Assembly (NCBI GenBank): GCA_017539885.1
Contig: JAFYCC010000009.1
Location: 1 to 34,255 of the forward strand
DNA length: 34,255 nucleotides
Source of the DNA: Oscillospiraceae bacterium
GTDB lineage: Bacteria > Bacillota_A > Clostridia > Oscillospirales > Oscillospiraceae
Direction: 5' to 3'
Position 1 is the first letter of the stretch; the number at the start of each line of letters is the position of its first letter. A program made the position numbers and the translations under genes. The notes under the pieces are model-generated. The model did not search any database, was not told where the DNA came from, and worked only from the letters and a program-made list of their open reading frames with translations. Positions 1 to 8,250 of the stretch are shown here, one piece after another.

Positions 1-134
1 TAGGTGAATCGGCCTTCCGAATAACACCATTTGCAGTAATCCGTGTTGCTTCTGCCGTCCGGCTCCCGGCTGATCAGGTCTTCGTCCGTGAGCGGCATGC
101 CGCAGCACTGGCAGATGGGGGCATTTGTGTCCAT
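1..134 (-). CDS. Putative zinc-ribbon protein (3' end outside window)
   Basis: Only the first 44 codons are visible; the frame stays open to the window edge. The peptide starts MDTNAPICQCCGMPL, then after an acidic stretch has YCKWCYSEGRFT. Paired CxxC-type cysteines about 25 residues apart with CGMPL and C..EGRFT signatures match the small putative zinc-ribbon domain family (Zn_ribbon_2 type), in which four Cys bind one zinc; its biochemical role is generally unknown. The ATG at 134 has a GGAGG nine bases upstream and lies three bases after the stop of the Cys-rich protein gene at 138, so it is the last visible gene of that operon. Whether anything follows the zinc ribbon cannot be seen. Confidence 0.75.
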   Translation of the reverse strand, partial: MDTNAPICQCCGMPLTDEDLISREPDGRSNTDYCKWCYSEGRFT

Positions 135-137
135 ATC

Positions 138-1667
138 TCATTTCCTCCGTTGCTTTCTTTTCTTTATGAGTAGAAGAACCGCGAGAACTGCCACTATGAT
201 GCCGCCGAGCGCAATCAGGAAATAGGGCAGATTGGAAACCGTACCCACAGGATGCACAAAGGTCCCCGGCTCGTCTTGCGGCACTGTCTGGCCGGGTACC
301 ATCTGATCCGGTTCCGGCACCGGTTCCGGCGCGGACGTCTGTTCCGGCCTTTCCTCCGGCGCGGGCATGGCACCGAGTGTCACATCGGCGTCTGTGAGCA
401 CGAATTCCCCCAGGCGGTCGGTGCTGAAAATCAGATACTCCTCCGTCTCGCTGTAGTGGTCGACAGCCTGCAGCCTCTCCTCAGACAGGACCCCGTCCTC
501 CAGGCGGTAGAGCTTCACATCCCGGTCCTGCGTCATTTCGGGGATCTGCAGCAGCAGGTCGCAGCGGAAGGGGAGCGTCATCCCCTCGCCGATGCGCCAC
601 CGCACGCAGATGTTCTCTTCCCGCATGTGCACGGGGTCAGGCGGCGGCAGCCAGTCCGACATACCGTTCGCCGCATGCTCCAGATCATCCTTGAGCACTG
701 CGAAGTCCTGCGCCGTCATGCTCTGCAGCGTCCGCAGCTCCTGCTCGGAGAGCCTGCTGCGGAGCACCTGCACCGTGAGAAGAAAGCTGCCGGCAACACG
801 CCTGCTCAGCAGAAAGATCATGTCCTCACTGCCATCAGCGACCTCCGCGACGAGCGCTTCGTCCGACAGGACGGTCGCCTCGTAGGGGTTCTCGACCTCC
901 GGCTCGTGCGGCTCGTCCGGGTGCTGAGAACCGTCTGCAGGCTGCGGACTGTCCGGAGGCTGCGGCTGATCCTGGCCGTGGGGAATTTGGGCGGCAGGAC
1001 CGGGTCCCTCATTCGGGCCCTCCCCCTCGTTCGGAGCGGGCGTGCTGAAGGACGCGCCGCGAAGGGCACGGTAGAAGTCATCGATCGTAGTCGCGCCGAC
1101 GTTGGCCATGGCCTGATAAGGCGACACGCCATAGCCGAAGCGCGAGGCATCGTAGGTGTAGACCTCATGCCTGCCCCAGACGCCGGTGTCGATGGTCGCA
1201 CCGTCGGGAGGATAGACAGGAGAGGTGTTTGTCGGCTGCCCCTGCGAATCCACCGTACGCCAGCCGGTACCGAAACAGACGTGGCATTTTCCGGGCTGTC
1301 CGGCCTCGCGGCATTTACATTCGACAACAAGAGCGCCTTGACAGCCGTCGCAGGCATATCTGCCCTCGCCGCCGCAGACAGGGCAGACGCTTCCGTCGGG
1401 CATCTTTCCGCTGCCGTCGCAGCCGATGGGCTTGCCGTCGCCGCTGGTATTCGTGCCGCAGATGATGCTGCCGGTCCCGTGGCACCAAGGACATTCAAGA
1501 TAACCGTCGCCCAAAGCGCCGGCGTTTTTGCTCGGGTCGCAGAGGCCGCACTTTACAGATCCTCCGCAGATCACGCAGGGCGCGTAACAGTTCGCGGCGT
1601 GCGCATTCAGCGGAAGAAGACAAAGCAGCAGACCTGCCAGCAGACAGAGCGTAAGGAACTTTTTCAC
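138..1667 (-). CDS. Exported Cys-rich (DnaJ-type zinc finger) membrane-anchored protein
   Basis: About 509 residues, no named family recognised for the whole. A signal peptide (KKFL, then a Leu-rich core to NAHA) is followed by roughly 120 residues packed with CxxCxGxG-type knuckles such as CPWCHGTGS, CPVCGGEGR and CHVCFGTGW, resembling the zinc-binding region of DnaJ. A Pro/Glu-rich linker, a mixed domain of about 170 residues, a second Pro/Glu-rich linker, one transmembrane helix (YFLIALGGIIVAVLAVLLL) and a basic tail KKRKQRRK complete it. The protein is thus predicted to sit outside the membrane, held by its C terminus. The GTG at 1667 is preferred because AAGGAGG ends seven bases before it; an ATG at 1688 overlapping the preceding stop would put extra residues before the signal peptide. 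It follows the GNAT-methyltransferase gene closely. Zinc binding is inferred; the partner is unknown. Confidence 0.75.
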   Translation of the reverse strand: MKKFLTLCLLAGLLLCLLPLNAHAANCYAPCVICGGSVKCGLCDPSKNAGALGDGYLECPWCHGTGSIICGTNTSGDGKPIGCDGSGKMPDGSVCPVCGGEGRYACDGCQGALVVECKCREAGQPGKCHVCFGTGWRTVDSQGQPTNTSPVYPPDGATIDTGVWGRHEVYTYDASRFGYGVSPYQAMANVGATTIDDFYRALRGASFSTPAPNEGEGPNEGPGPAAQIPHGQDQPQPPDSPQPADGSQHPDEPHEPEVENPYEATVLSDEALVAEVADGSEDMIFLLSRRVAGSFLLTVQVLRSRLSEQELRTLQSMTAQDFAVLKDDLEHAANGMSDWLPPPDPVHMREENICVRWRIGEGMTLPFRCDLLLQIPEMTQDRDVKLYRLEDGVLSEERLQAVDHYSETEEYLIFSTDRLGEFVLTDADVTLGAMPAPEERPEQTSAPEPVPEPDQMVPGQTVPQDEPGTFVHPVGTVSNLPYFLIALGGIIVAVLAVLLLIKKRKQRRK

Positions 1668-1684
1668 CGCGGCGCCTCCTTGCG

Positions 1685-2770
1685 TCATGGCTTCACAAAA
1701 GCAGCCGAAAAACCTTCTTCCGATTCATCGAGGAGCTGCATCGTGCAGCCGGGGAAAAGGGATGCGACGGCTTCCGGCGTGTAGGGGTGGAAGACCATGC
1801 CGCGCCATTTTCCCTCTGTAAAGACGTAGTCACCATCGGAACCGACGGCGTGCGGCTCCGATTCATATTCTTTGTCGGGGAAGTCGAGACAGAGCAGCAC
1901 GCTGCCGCCGGGCCGGACGATGCGAAGAAGCTCCCGGGCGGCTCTCTGACCGCAAAGCAGAGAGACATGGTCGAGCACATCGCGGGCAATCACAGCGTCG
2001 AAACACTCATCGGGAAAGCCGGTGTACGATAAATCAGCCGCGCGGAAATCCTCCGCCGGAAATCCGTTTTCTGCCAGCAGCGCCTGCGCAAGGAAAACGG
2101 CGTCGGGGGAGAGATCGAAGCCGGAAACGGAGAAGCCGAGCGCAAAGAGCCTGCGGGCGTAAGCACCGCAGCCGCAGCCTGCGTCGCAGACCTTGTCGGC
2201 GCCCTGCGCGTTCAGATATCCCGTGATCTCGTCAGGAGCGTCGTCAAAAGCCTTATAGAAAGCAGCGGTACGGTCAGCACCGAACCGCTTCCAGCTATCC
2301 TGCCAGAAAGGATCGGGCGTGTCCAATACCATACGGATGAACACGCCCTGGCCGGCGGGAGTCGTCTGCGTGAACGGGACGCCGTCCGGCCGGAAACCGG
2401 CCTTCTCGTAGCAGCGGATCGCACGCGCGTTCCATGCGCGCACCTCCAGATACAGAGGCTTGGCTCCGAACAGCCCTTTTGCGATCACGGGCGCGACGGC
2501 AGCCATCTTTTGCCCGTAGCCCAGGCCGCAGCAGTCGGGAGCGACGCCGATCCCGAAAAAGACCTTGTCTTCTTCTTCGAAGAGATTGATATAGCCGATC
2601 AGCCTTCCCTCATCGCGGAAGGCGAACAGATTGTTGCGCGGATTGGCGAACCCCCTGCCGGCGCGCTTCTGATCCTCGTAGGGCGCGCTGTCGTAAACGG
2701 CATACGCGCCCTCGTATTTCCAGGAACAGATTATCCGCGCCTCGTCCTCTGTGAGACGGTGGAATTCCAC
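1685..2770 (-). CDS. GNAT acetyltransferase fused to class I SAM methyltransferase
   Basis: 361 residues with two catalytic-type domains. Residues 1-150 are a GNAT fold: the acetyl-CoA loop is in VAPDCCGLGYGQKM (about 76-89) and WNARAIRCYEKAGF (113-126) is the usual distal strand-helix. Residues 165-361 are a Rossmann methyltransferase: motif I VCDAGCGCGAYA (194-205), FDLSPDAV (218-225), FPDECFDAVIARDVLDHV (252-269) and LLRIVRPGGSVLL (281-293). The reading frame is continuous across the junction, so this is a fusion rather than two genes. The GTG start lies one base after the stop of the upstream flavoprotein gene without a clear Shine-Dalgarno, suggesting translational coupling. Substrates are not evident; both halves could act on the same amine or small molecule, which is inference. 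Confidence 0.85.
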   Translation of the reverse strand: MEFHRLTEDEARIICSWKYEGAYAVYDSAPYEDQKRAGRGFANPRNNLFAFRDEGRLIGYINLFEEEDKVFFGIGVAPDCCGLGYGQKMAAVAPVIAKGLFGAKPLYLEVRAWNARAIRCYEKAGFRPDGVPFTQTTPAGQGVFIRMVLDTPDPFWQDSWKRFGADRTAAFYKAFDDAPDEITGYLNAQGADKVCDAGCGCGAYARRLFALGFSVSGFDLSPDAVFLAQALLAENGFPAEDFRAADLSYTGFPDECFDAVIARDVLDHVSLLCGQRAARELLRIVRPGGSVLLCLDFPDKEYESEPHAVGSDGDYVFTEGKWRGMVFHPYTPEAVASLFPGCTMQLLDESEEGFSAAFVKP

Positions 2771-2771
2771 C

Positions 2772-4241
2772 TTACGCTTTCGCGATGGCCTCGGCTGCCA
2801 TCTTGCCGAAGGTCACGGCACTGCCGAGATCGCTGCCCGCGAGAATGGAGGGATAGCCGACGGCATAGAAGCCGCCCGCGCATGCGCCGGCTGCGTAAAG
2901 GCCGGGGATCGGCTGATCGTCCGGATCGAGCACACGCATGTCCTCGTCGACGACCGCGCCGCCCAGCGTCGCGATCAGTTCCGTGCCCCACTTGAAGGCG
3001 TAGAACGGAGCCTTCTCGATGGTCGTGAGAAGCGCGGGACGCTTGCCGTAATCGACATCCTCACCCTTGGCGGCAAGCTCGTTCACACGCGCGACTGTGG
3101 CTTTGAGCGCGTCGGCGGGTACTCCGATCTTTTCCGCGAGTTCCTCGATCGTGTCGGCGCAGAACAGATTCTCGCCGCATTCGGCCTCGATCTCCGCTCT
3201 TGTGACGCCCTTCTCGGGCATGACTCTCGGTCCGCCTGCGACGCCGCGGGCGGCCTGCAGCTCGTCATACCATTTGTCGTCGCAGATCGTGAAGGCAAAA
3301 GCGCCGTCGCGCTGGTTCATGCAGTGGCGCGCCTTGGCGACCTCATGGGTGTCCTCGTTCATGAAGCGTCTGCCGTCGCGGTTGACGGACGTGAAGAAGA
3401 AACTGTAGGGGGCATAGGCGCCGCAGCCGAAATGGGGAGCCCAGTAAAGACCGTCCAGCTCCGCGCCTGCCCAGTAGGCCATCCGCTGACCGTCGCCGGT
3501 GTTCGGGGAGAGGGCTTTGCCTGCACGCAGGGAAAGAGGACTGCATGCGGAGAGCATTTCCTCGTCGCCGCCGCAGTCGCCAGAAGCCAGGACGACCGCC
3601 TTTTTGCCGACGAAGTGAACGATCTTGCCGTCAAGCATCGCGAGGATGGTGTTGACGCGGCCGCTTTCATCCTTCTTAACGGACAGGACGGAGGCCTGCT
3701 TGCAGAGCTTGCCTCCCAGTCGTGCAAGGGAGTCTTCAAGGAGCTTTACGGCAAGTACGCCGCTCTCGGCCGGCCCGTTTTCGCAGCACAGCACAAAGTC
3801 CCCGGGAATCGCGCCGGTGTCAGGATTGAGGAAAACGTTTTCAGAGCTGACGGCCGTGACCTTGCCTTCGGATAGGGAAACAAGCCAGTCGAGCGAAGAC
3901 GCGGAGCGGTCAATGAAGCGCCAGAGCAGCGGCTCGCTCACGCGGCTGCCGGTGGCGCGCAGCCAGCGCTTTGCGAAGATCTTCTTGTCCGTGCCCTCCG
4001 GCACGACGCCGATGTATTTGCCGCCGGCGTAAGGTTCCTCCCGCTTTTCCGCAACGACGACGGAGAGCCCGAGTTCGGCGCAGCGCACGGCGACCGTCAG
4101 ACCGGCAATGCCGCCGCCGACTATGGCGACGTCGGCTTCAAAGACCTCGGCGGGAGGGGGGAGCGGGGGCAGCGTGTCGGGAGACATCCTCTCCCAGGAC
4201 CAGTCCTGCTTCGGGGTGCGGTTCGAGTATGAAAATTTCAT
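2772..4241 (-). CDS. FAD-dependent oxidoreductase, fumarate reductase-like flavoprotein (paralogue 2)
   Basis: 489 residues of the FAD_binding_2 (succinate dehydrogenase/fumarate reductase flavoprotein) superfamily. The dinucleotide fold is at DVAIVGGGIAGLTVAVRC (37-54); a second FAD segment VVLASGDCGGDEEML is at about 216-230; RRFMNEDTHE (291-300) resembles the family's substrate-proximal loop; PGLYAAGACAGGFYAVGYP near the C terminus is the closing FAD motif. There is no signal peptide and no FMN-binding domain, so it should be cytosolic and take electrons from a separate partner. The N terminus SYSNRTPKQDWSWE is shared with the neighbouring paralogue. The ATG overlaps the stop of that paralogue by four bases and has AGGAGG seven bases upstream. 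Substrate unknown; enoates, quinones or ketosteroids are all handled by relatives. Confidence 0.88.
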   Translation of the reverse strand: MKFSYSNRTPKQDWSWERMSPDTLPPLPPPAEVFEADVAIVGGGIAGLTVAVRCAELGLSVVVAEKREEPYAGGKYIGVVPEGTDKKIFAKRWLRATGSRVSEPLLWRFIDRSASSLDWLVSLSEGKVTAVSSENVFLNPDTGAIPGDFVLCCENGPAESGVLAVKLLEDSLARLGGKLCKQASVLSVKKDESGRVNTILAMLDGKIVHFVGKKAVVLASGDCGGDEEMLSACSPLSLRAGKALSPNTGDGQRMAYWAGAELDGLYWAPHFGCGAYAPYSFFFTSVNRDGRRFMNEDTHEVAKARHCMNQRDGAFAFTICDDKWYDELQAARGVAGGPRVMPEKGVTRAEIEAECGENLFCADTIEELAEKIGVPADALKATVARVNELAAKGEDVDYGKRPALLTTIEKAPFYAFKWGTELIATLGGAVVDEDMRVLDPDDQPIPGLYAAGACAGGFYAVGYPSILAGSDLGSAVTFGKMAAEAIAKA

Positions 4242-5815
4242 TTTGCAGCCTCCTCATCATCGGGGATCCCGCTCAGGATGCGGCCGAGCGCGAGCGAGTA
4301 ACTGAACGCGCGCCCGTAGCTGTTGCCGTTGAGCAGGAGGGGATAGTCCACGCCGTACATGCCGCCGCAGCAGTTGCCGATGGCATAGAGTCCGGGAATG
4401 GGCTGATAGTCGGCGTCAACGATGTTGAGCTCCTTGTTGGTGAGGCATCCGCCCATGACGTCGAGCAGGGAAGAACCCATCTTGACGGCATAGAAAGGCG
4501 CCTTGACGATCGTGGTGAGCAGTTCCGGGCGCTTGCCGAAATCCGGGTCGTCGCCGAGCGCGCACAGTTCGTTATAGCGGTCCACGGTTGCCTTGAGATT
4601 CTCGTAGGGGACCTCCATCTTCGCAGCAAGTTCCTCAAGCGTGTCGGCCACGAAAGCCTTACCGGCGTCGATATAGCCGGCGACCTCCTCCTTCAGACCG
4701 CAGTTGGGGTCCCACTTGGCGTCGTTGACGGCCATGTTCAGCGGCATGGCGCCCTGTCCGCCGATGAGCGGGAAGCGCTCGCCGAACTCGTCCAGCCACT
4801 TCGCGTCGAAGACGGCGAAGGCCCAGTTCGGTTCGGGCTGCATGGAGATGCGGACGCTCTTTGCCTGCATCCAGGTATCCTCGTTCATGAAGCGCTTGCC
4901 GCGGCTGTTGACATGGAGATAGAAAGAATCAAAGCGGCCGTAGGGATGGTTGTGCATGACCGGAGCCCAGGGCGCGTCATCGAAGGCAGCGCCGGCCCAG
5001 TAGGCCATCTTATGACCGTCGCCGCCGTTGGAGGTCGCCGGCCAGAACAGATCGATCTCACGGGTGAGGGCGACAGGGCAGAAAGCCCGCAGCATCTCCT
5101 CGTCACCGCCAATGTCGCCGGTGGCGAGCACGACGGCGCGCTTTCCGTTGAAGCGGCGGTAGACGCCGTCCTTGTCGGAGGCGATCACGCCGGTGACGCG
5201 GCCGGACTCGTCTTTCTCCAGATAGTGCACCTTGACATTGCGGAGCAGGTCGTTGCCGTGCAGGGCGATCTGACGCTCAAAAGCCTCGATGAGCAGCCAG
5301 CCGCCGCCCTTGCCCTTGTAGCGCGAGTTCTCCTTTTTCAGAACGTGGTGGGAGCCCTGATACTCTCCGAAGACAGGGCCGCGGAAAGGCGCCGAGTAGA
5401 TCTGCTTTTCCACGTCCTCGTCCAGAACGCTCAGGATCCATTCGATCACCTTCGGACTGTTGTCGACGAAGAGCCGGAGCATATCCTCGTTCGGCTGCTC
5501 GCCGCTGAGGTCGAGCCAGCGGCGGACAAACTCGTTCTTGTCGATGGATTTGCCGTACTGGCGCATGACCGGAGAGTCGAGCGCGGCGATCTGCCAGCCG
5601 TGCGCGCCGGCAGCGTCGCACTTGTCCAGAGTCACGACGCGCAGACCCTTCTGCGCGAGACGGGTGCTTGCGGCGAGACCACTGATGCCGCCGCCGACTA
5701 CGACCACGTCGCGCTCGATCGTTTCGGCGATCTGCTCCTCGGGGATGGGGTCGGGCGGCGTCTCCCAGGACCAGCCGCGCTTGGGGGAACGGTTGGAATA
5801 CGGTTTGGCATTCAT
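4238..5815 (-). CDS. FAD-dependent oxidoreductase, fumarate reductase-like flavoprotein (paralogue 1)
   Basis: 525 residues, first gene of the operon. Same architecture as its downstream neighbour: N-terminal PYSNRSPKRGWSWE, GGGISG of the Rossmann fold (41-46), ATGDIGGDEEML (231-242), KRFMNEDTW (307-315) and PGLYAIGNCCGGMYGVDYP (474-492). It has about 35 additional residues, mostly in the substrate-binding region (about 140-175, with a Gly/Lys-rich stretch). No export signal and no FMN domain, so a soluble flavoprotein is expected. The two paralogues side by side and coupled by ATGA could form a heteromer or act in successive steps; this is inference. AAGGAG lies 13 bases before the ATG, a longer spacing than usual. 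A consensus-like promoter is directly upstream. Confidence 0.88.
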   Translation of the reverse strand: MNAKPYSNRSPKRGWSWETPPDPIPEEQIAETIERDVVVVGGGISGLAASTRLAQKGLRVVTLDKCDAAGAHGWQIAALDSPVMRQYGKSIDKNEFVRRWLDLSGEQPNEDMLRLFVDNSPKVIEWILSVLDEDVEKQIYSAPFRGPVFGEYQGSHHVLKKENSRYKGKGGGWLLIEAFERQIALHGNDLLRNVKVHYLEKDESGRVTGVIASDKDGVYRRFNGKRAVVLATGDIGGDEEMLRAFCPVALTREIDLFWPATSNGGDGHKMAYWAGAAFDDAPWAPVMHNHPYGRFDSFYLHVNSRGKRFMNEDTWMQAKSVRISMQPEPNWAFAVFDAKWLDEFGERFPLIGGQGAMPLNMAVNDAKWDPNCGLKEEVAGYIDAGKAFVADTLEELAAKMEVPYENLKATVDRYNELCALGDDPDFGKRPELLTTIVKAPFYAVKMGSSLLDVMGGCLTNKELNIVDADYQPIPGLYAIGNCCGGMYGVDYPLLLNGNSYGRAFSYSLALGRILSGIPDDEEAAK

Positions 5816-5858
5816 GGTTGATCAACATCTCCTTTTTGCTGATGTTTTGTATGGTTAC

Positions 5859-5887
5859 AGTATACCGTTTTCTTCGGGGAATGGCAA
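5859..5887 (-). promoter_or_regulatory. Sigma-A type promoter for the flavoprotein operon
   Basis: Read on the minus strand: -35 TTGCCA (5882-5887), 17-base spacer, -10 TATACT (5859-5864). It lies about 45 bases before the ATG of the first flavoprotein gene, and no gene covers the site. Confidence 0.75.
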
Positions 5888-5947
5888 CAGCTTAGGCGCA
5901 AATCATTTTTTCCCGACAGGCCGTGTCTTCACTGACGCGCCGGCACT

Positions 5948-6772
5948 TTATTCGAGCCGCCAGTGGGCAGTGAGACTGTTCTGCCCGGGCACGGGAGCAA
6001 AGCCAAGATCCGAATACAGCCGGATGGCAGGCGCGTTGTCCACCTCCACCAGCAGCATCATGGCGTTCGGACGGTTGAGCATGATCGCCCTGGCCAGAAG
6101 ACGGCGTCCCCAGCCGCGCCGGCGGTATTCTTCCTTGACATACAGATCATAGGGCTCATTCTCATCAAAGCAGTTCGTCACGTCCAGATAGCCGACGACA
6201 GTGTCTCCGTCCAGAGCGACAAGGGTCCGGAAATGATCCGGCGCCGCGGCGACCTTGTCTCCCGTCCAGTACATGTCCTTGTTGTGCATCGCGAGATACT
6301 GAGCCATAGTCTTTTCCGACAGCGGCTCCACGCCGGATGTGTCGACGGTCGAGGCCGGGGAAATGTCAGAGAGCGTCATCTTCAGCTGCTCGGTATCGAA
6401 ATCGGCGCGTTCCCGTTCAAGAAACGAGCGCAGCAGACGGTTGGAGGGATTGAACACAAAATCAACAAGAAATCCTGCACAGCGCCCGCGGAGCCAATCG
6501 AAGATTTCCGCGTAGGCAGTCTCTTCGCGGGAGAGGCCGACGATCATCTCCGCATACTTCTCCTCGTCCAGAAGAAGGAAAACGAAAAGGCCGATCAGAG
6601 AGCTTTCCCGATATACGCCGAGCACGACCTCGTCCGACCGGGCAAAGGCGCCGAACAGATTGTGCTCGAAGTTGCTGTCTGAGGCGGTCATGGGATCAGA
6701 GAACGAGGCGTCCTGACGCAGTTCCTCGGCAAAGGAACGGCAGTCCTCCGCTTTTTGCAGATGTTTCAGCAT
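5948..6772 (-). CDS. GNAT family N-acetyltransferase
   Basis: 274 residues. The C-terminal half is a clear GNAT domain: LYVKEEYRRRGWGRRLLARA (210-229) carries the R/QxxGxG/A acetyl-CoA loop and VEVDNAPAIRLYSDLGF (242-258) the distal element. The first 135 residues look like a degenerate first GNAT repeat (LGVYRESSLIGLFVFLL then an acidic strand) without the pyrophosphate loop, so the protein may be a two-domain GNAT with one active half. The ATG at 6772 is chosen because AAGGAGG lies eight bases upstream; an in-frame ATG at 6829 has no such site. It is transcribed away from the CoA-transferase gene. Substrate not predictable. Confidence 0.85.
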   Translation of the reverse strand: MLKHLQKAEDCRSFAEELRQDASFSDPMTASDSNFEHNLFGAFARSDEVVLGVYRESSLIGLFVFLLLDEEKYAEMIVGLSREETAYAEIFDWLRGRCAGFLVDFVFNPSNRLLRSFLERERADFDTEQLKMTLSDISPASTVDTSGVEPLSEKTMAQYLAMHNKDMYWTGDKVAAAPDHFRTLVALDGDTVVGYLDVTNCFDENEPYDLYVKEEYRRRGWGRRLLARAIMLNRPNAMMLLVEVDNAPAIRLYSDLGFAPVPGQNSLTAHWRLE

Positions 6773-6836
6773 AAAAATACCTCCTTCAGGTTCCGGAAAC
6801 AGATTGGCGCGAGGGACGGCTGCGAGCAAGCTGCGG

Positions 6837-6863
6837 CCGCTGAAAAGCCTTGCTTTTTAGCGG
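6837..6863. repeat. Inverted repeat overlapping the CoA-transferase -35 box
   Basis: CCGCTGAAAAG, five-base spacer, CTTTTTAGCGG: eleven-base arms with one mismatch. It covers the -35 candidate at 6850-6855. It could be an operator or a fortuitous hairpin; no U-tract makes it an obvious terminator. Confidence 0.5.
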
Positions 6864-6878
6864 AATATTGTATAAGAT
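6850..6878 (+). promoter_or_regulatory. Probable promoter of the CoA-transferase gene
   Basis: -35 TTGCTT (6850-6855), 17-base spacer, -10 TAAGAT (6873-6878); an overlapping TATAAG at 6871 is an alternative -10. It lies about 37 bases before the chosen ATG in the intergenic space between two divergent genes. Confidence 0.5.
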
Positions 6879-6914
6879 ACTACTGCATTATTTGTTATGG
6901 AGGCTGCGCGCGAA

Positions 6915-8216
6915 ATGAATTACGCTGACTATCAGGCCATGTATCAGGACAAGCTGGGCACCGTTGACGACTGCCTGGACTGTATCGAGACGGGGGACAT
7001 CCTCTGCCCTGCAGGAAATCTCTGCGAGCCCGTGGAGATCCTCAGCAACATCCAGAAGATCGTTCCGCGCGTGGAGAATATCGAGATCCTGCGCGCCAAG
7101 GGCATCCCGTACCCGGTGTACAGGATGCCGGAGATGCGGGACAAGATCGACGTCGTGTCCCACTTTTTCGAGCCCGGCGTGCGCGAAGGCTACAAGAACG
7201 GTCTGGTGACTTTCTATCCCTGCCATCTGCACGATTATCTGCCTGTCCGCTACCGGCATCGCAAGGCCAACGTTTTCCTCGCTGCCTGCACGCCCATGGA
7301 CGAGAACGGCAACTTCCTCGTCTCCGGCGAGATGCTCTTCGAGACTGAGGCGATTGAAGCCGCGGACAAGATCCTGCTTGAGGTCAATCCGGCGCTCCCG
7401 CGCATCAAGGGTTCCATCGAGATCAATATCACGCAGGTGACGCGCCTGACCGAGGTCACGACGCCCCTGTTCATCGTGCCGCGCAGCATACCGACTGAGA
7501 TCGACAAAGCGGTGGGCGGCTACGCCTCGGAACTCATCAAAGACGGCGACTGCATCCAGATCGGCATCGGCGGCATGCCCGACACCATCGCGTCCAACCT
7601 CTTCCACCGCCATGATCTTGGCCTGCATACCGAGATGTTCAGCTCTTACGTGGGCGATCTGATCGAGGCGGGGGTCATCAACGGCAGCAAAAAGAACGTA
7701 GACACCGGACTTCATATCGGCTCCTTCGTGCTGGGTGATCAGAAGCTGTTCGACATCCTGGAGTCGAACCCGAATGTGCGCATCCTGCCCGCAAAGTATA
7801 CGAATGATCCCTTCAACATCGCCAAGATCGACAACATGGTCAGTGTCAACAGTGCGCTGGAGGTGGACATCACCGGTCAGATCTGCTCCGAGAGCATCGG
7901 TCCGACGCAGTGGAGCGGCGAGGGCGGCGCCTTCGAGTTCGCCTACGGTGTCTCGCAGTCGAAAGGCGGACGCGGCATCATCACCCTGCCATCGACGGCC
8001 GCAAAGGGCACGGTCAGCAGAATCAAGGCGACGCTCACCCCCGGCGCTGTTGTCACCATCCCTCGCTCCATCGCGGACAATGTCGTGACGGAATACGGCG
8101 TTGCACGGCTCTCCGGCCGAAGCGTCCGTGAGCGTGTGAACAATCTCATCGCGGTTGCTCACCCGGATTTCCGCGGTGAGCTGCGTGCGGAAGCGCGCAA
8201 GCTCGGATACCTCTAA
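6915..8216 (+). CDS. Acetyl-CoA hydrolase/transferase family CoA-transferase (butyryl-CoA:acetate or 4-hydroxybutyrate type)
   Basis: 433 residues from the ATG at 6915, which has TGGAGG eleven bases upstream; an in-frame ATG at 6897 lacks any site. The family moves CoA between carboxylic acids through a glutamyl-CoA thioester. Visible landmarks: GIGGMPDTIA (about 217-226), LHTEMFSSYVGDL (237-249) whose Glu240 is the likely catalytic residue by comparison with 4-hydroxybutyrate CoA-transferase, SGEGGAFEFAYGV (334-346), and the C-terminal RSVRERVNNLIAVAHPDFR. Length fits butyryl-CoA:acetate, 4-hydroxybutyrate and propionyl-CoA:succinate transferases, and the exact acyl pair cannot be settled by eye. 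It acts in the cytosol in fermentative acid metabolism. The next gene starts 34 bases on, same strand, probably co-transcribed. Confidence 0.9.
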   Translation: MNYADYQAMYQDKLGTVDDCLDCIETGDILCPAGNLCEPVEILSNIQKIVPRVENIEILRAKGIPYPVYRMPEMRDKIDVVSHFFEPGVREGYKNGLVTFYPCHLHDYLPVRYRHRKANVFLAACTPMDENGNFLVSGEMLFETEAIEAADKILLEVNPALPRIKGSIEINITQVTRLTEVTTPLFIVPRSIPTEIDKAVGGYASELIKDGDCIQIGIGGMPDTIASNLFHRHDLGLHTEMFSSYVGDLIEAGVINGSKKNVDTGLHIGSFVLGDQKLFDILESNPNVRILPAKYTNDPFNIAKIDNMVSVNSALEVDITGQICSESIGPTQWSGEGGAFEFAYGVSQSKGGRGIITLPSTAAKGTVSRIKATLTPGAVVTIPRSIADNVVTEYGVARLSGRSVRERVNNLIAVAHPDFRGELRAEARKLGYL

Positions 8217-8250
8217 GAGTAAAGCGCAGACGTATTCGGAGGATGATACC

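Noticed and set aside
43..225. Small plus-strand open frame at the left end
   Set aside because: It runs opposite a zinc-ribbon gene and the Cys-rich protein gene end, has no Shine-Dalgarno and resembles no family.
1685..2770. GNAT-methyltransferase fusion as a frameshift or assembly artefact
   Set aside because: The frame is continuous with normal linker composition and no second ribosome binding site at the junction.
5277..5828. Alternative minus-strand start ATG at 5828, close to AAGGAG
   Set aside because: It opens a different frame without domains inside the flavoprotein gene; the FAD motifs are all in the 5815 frame.
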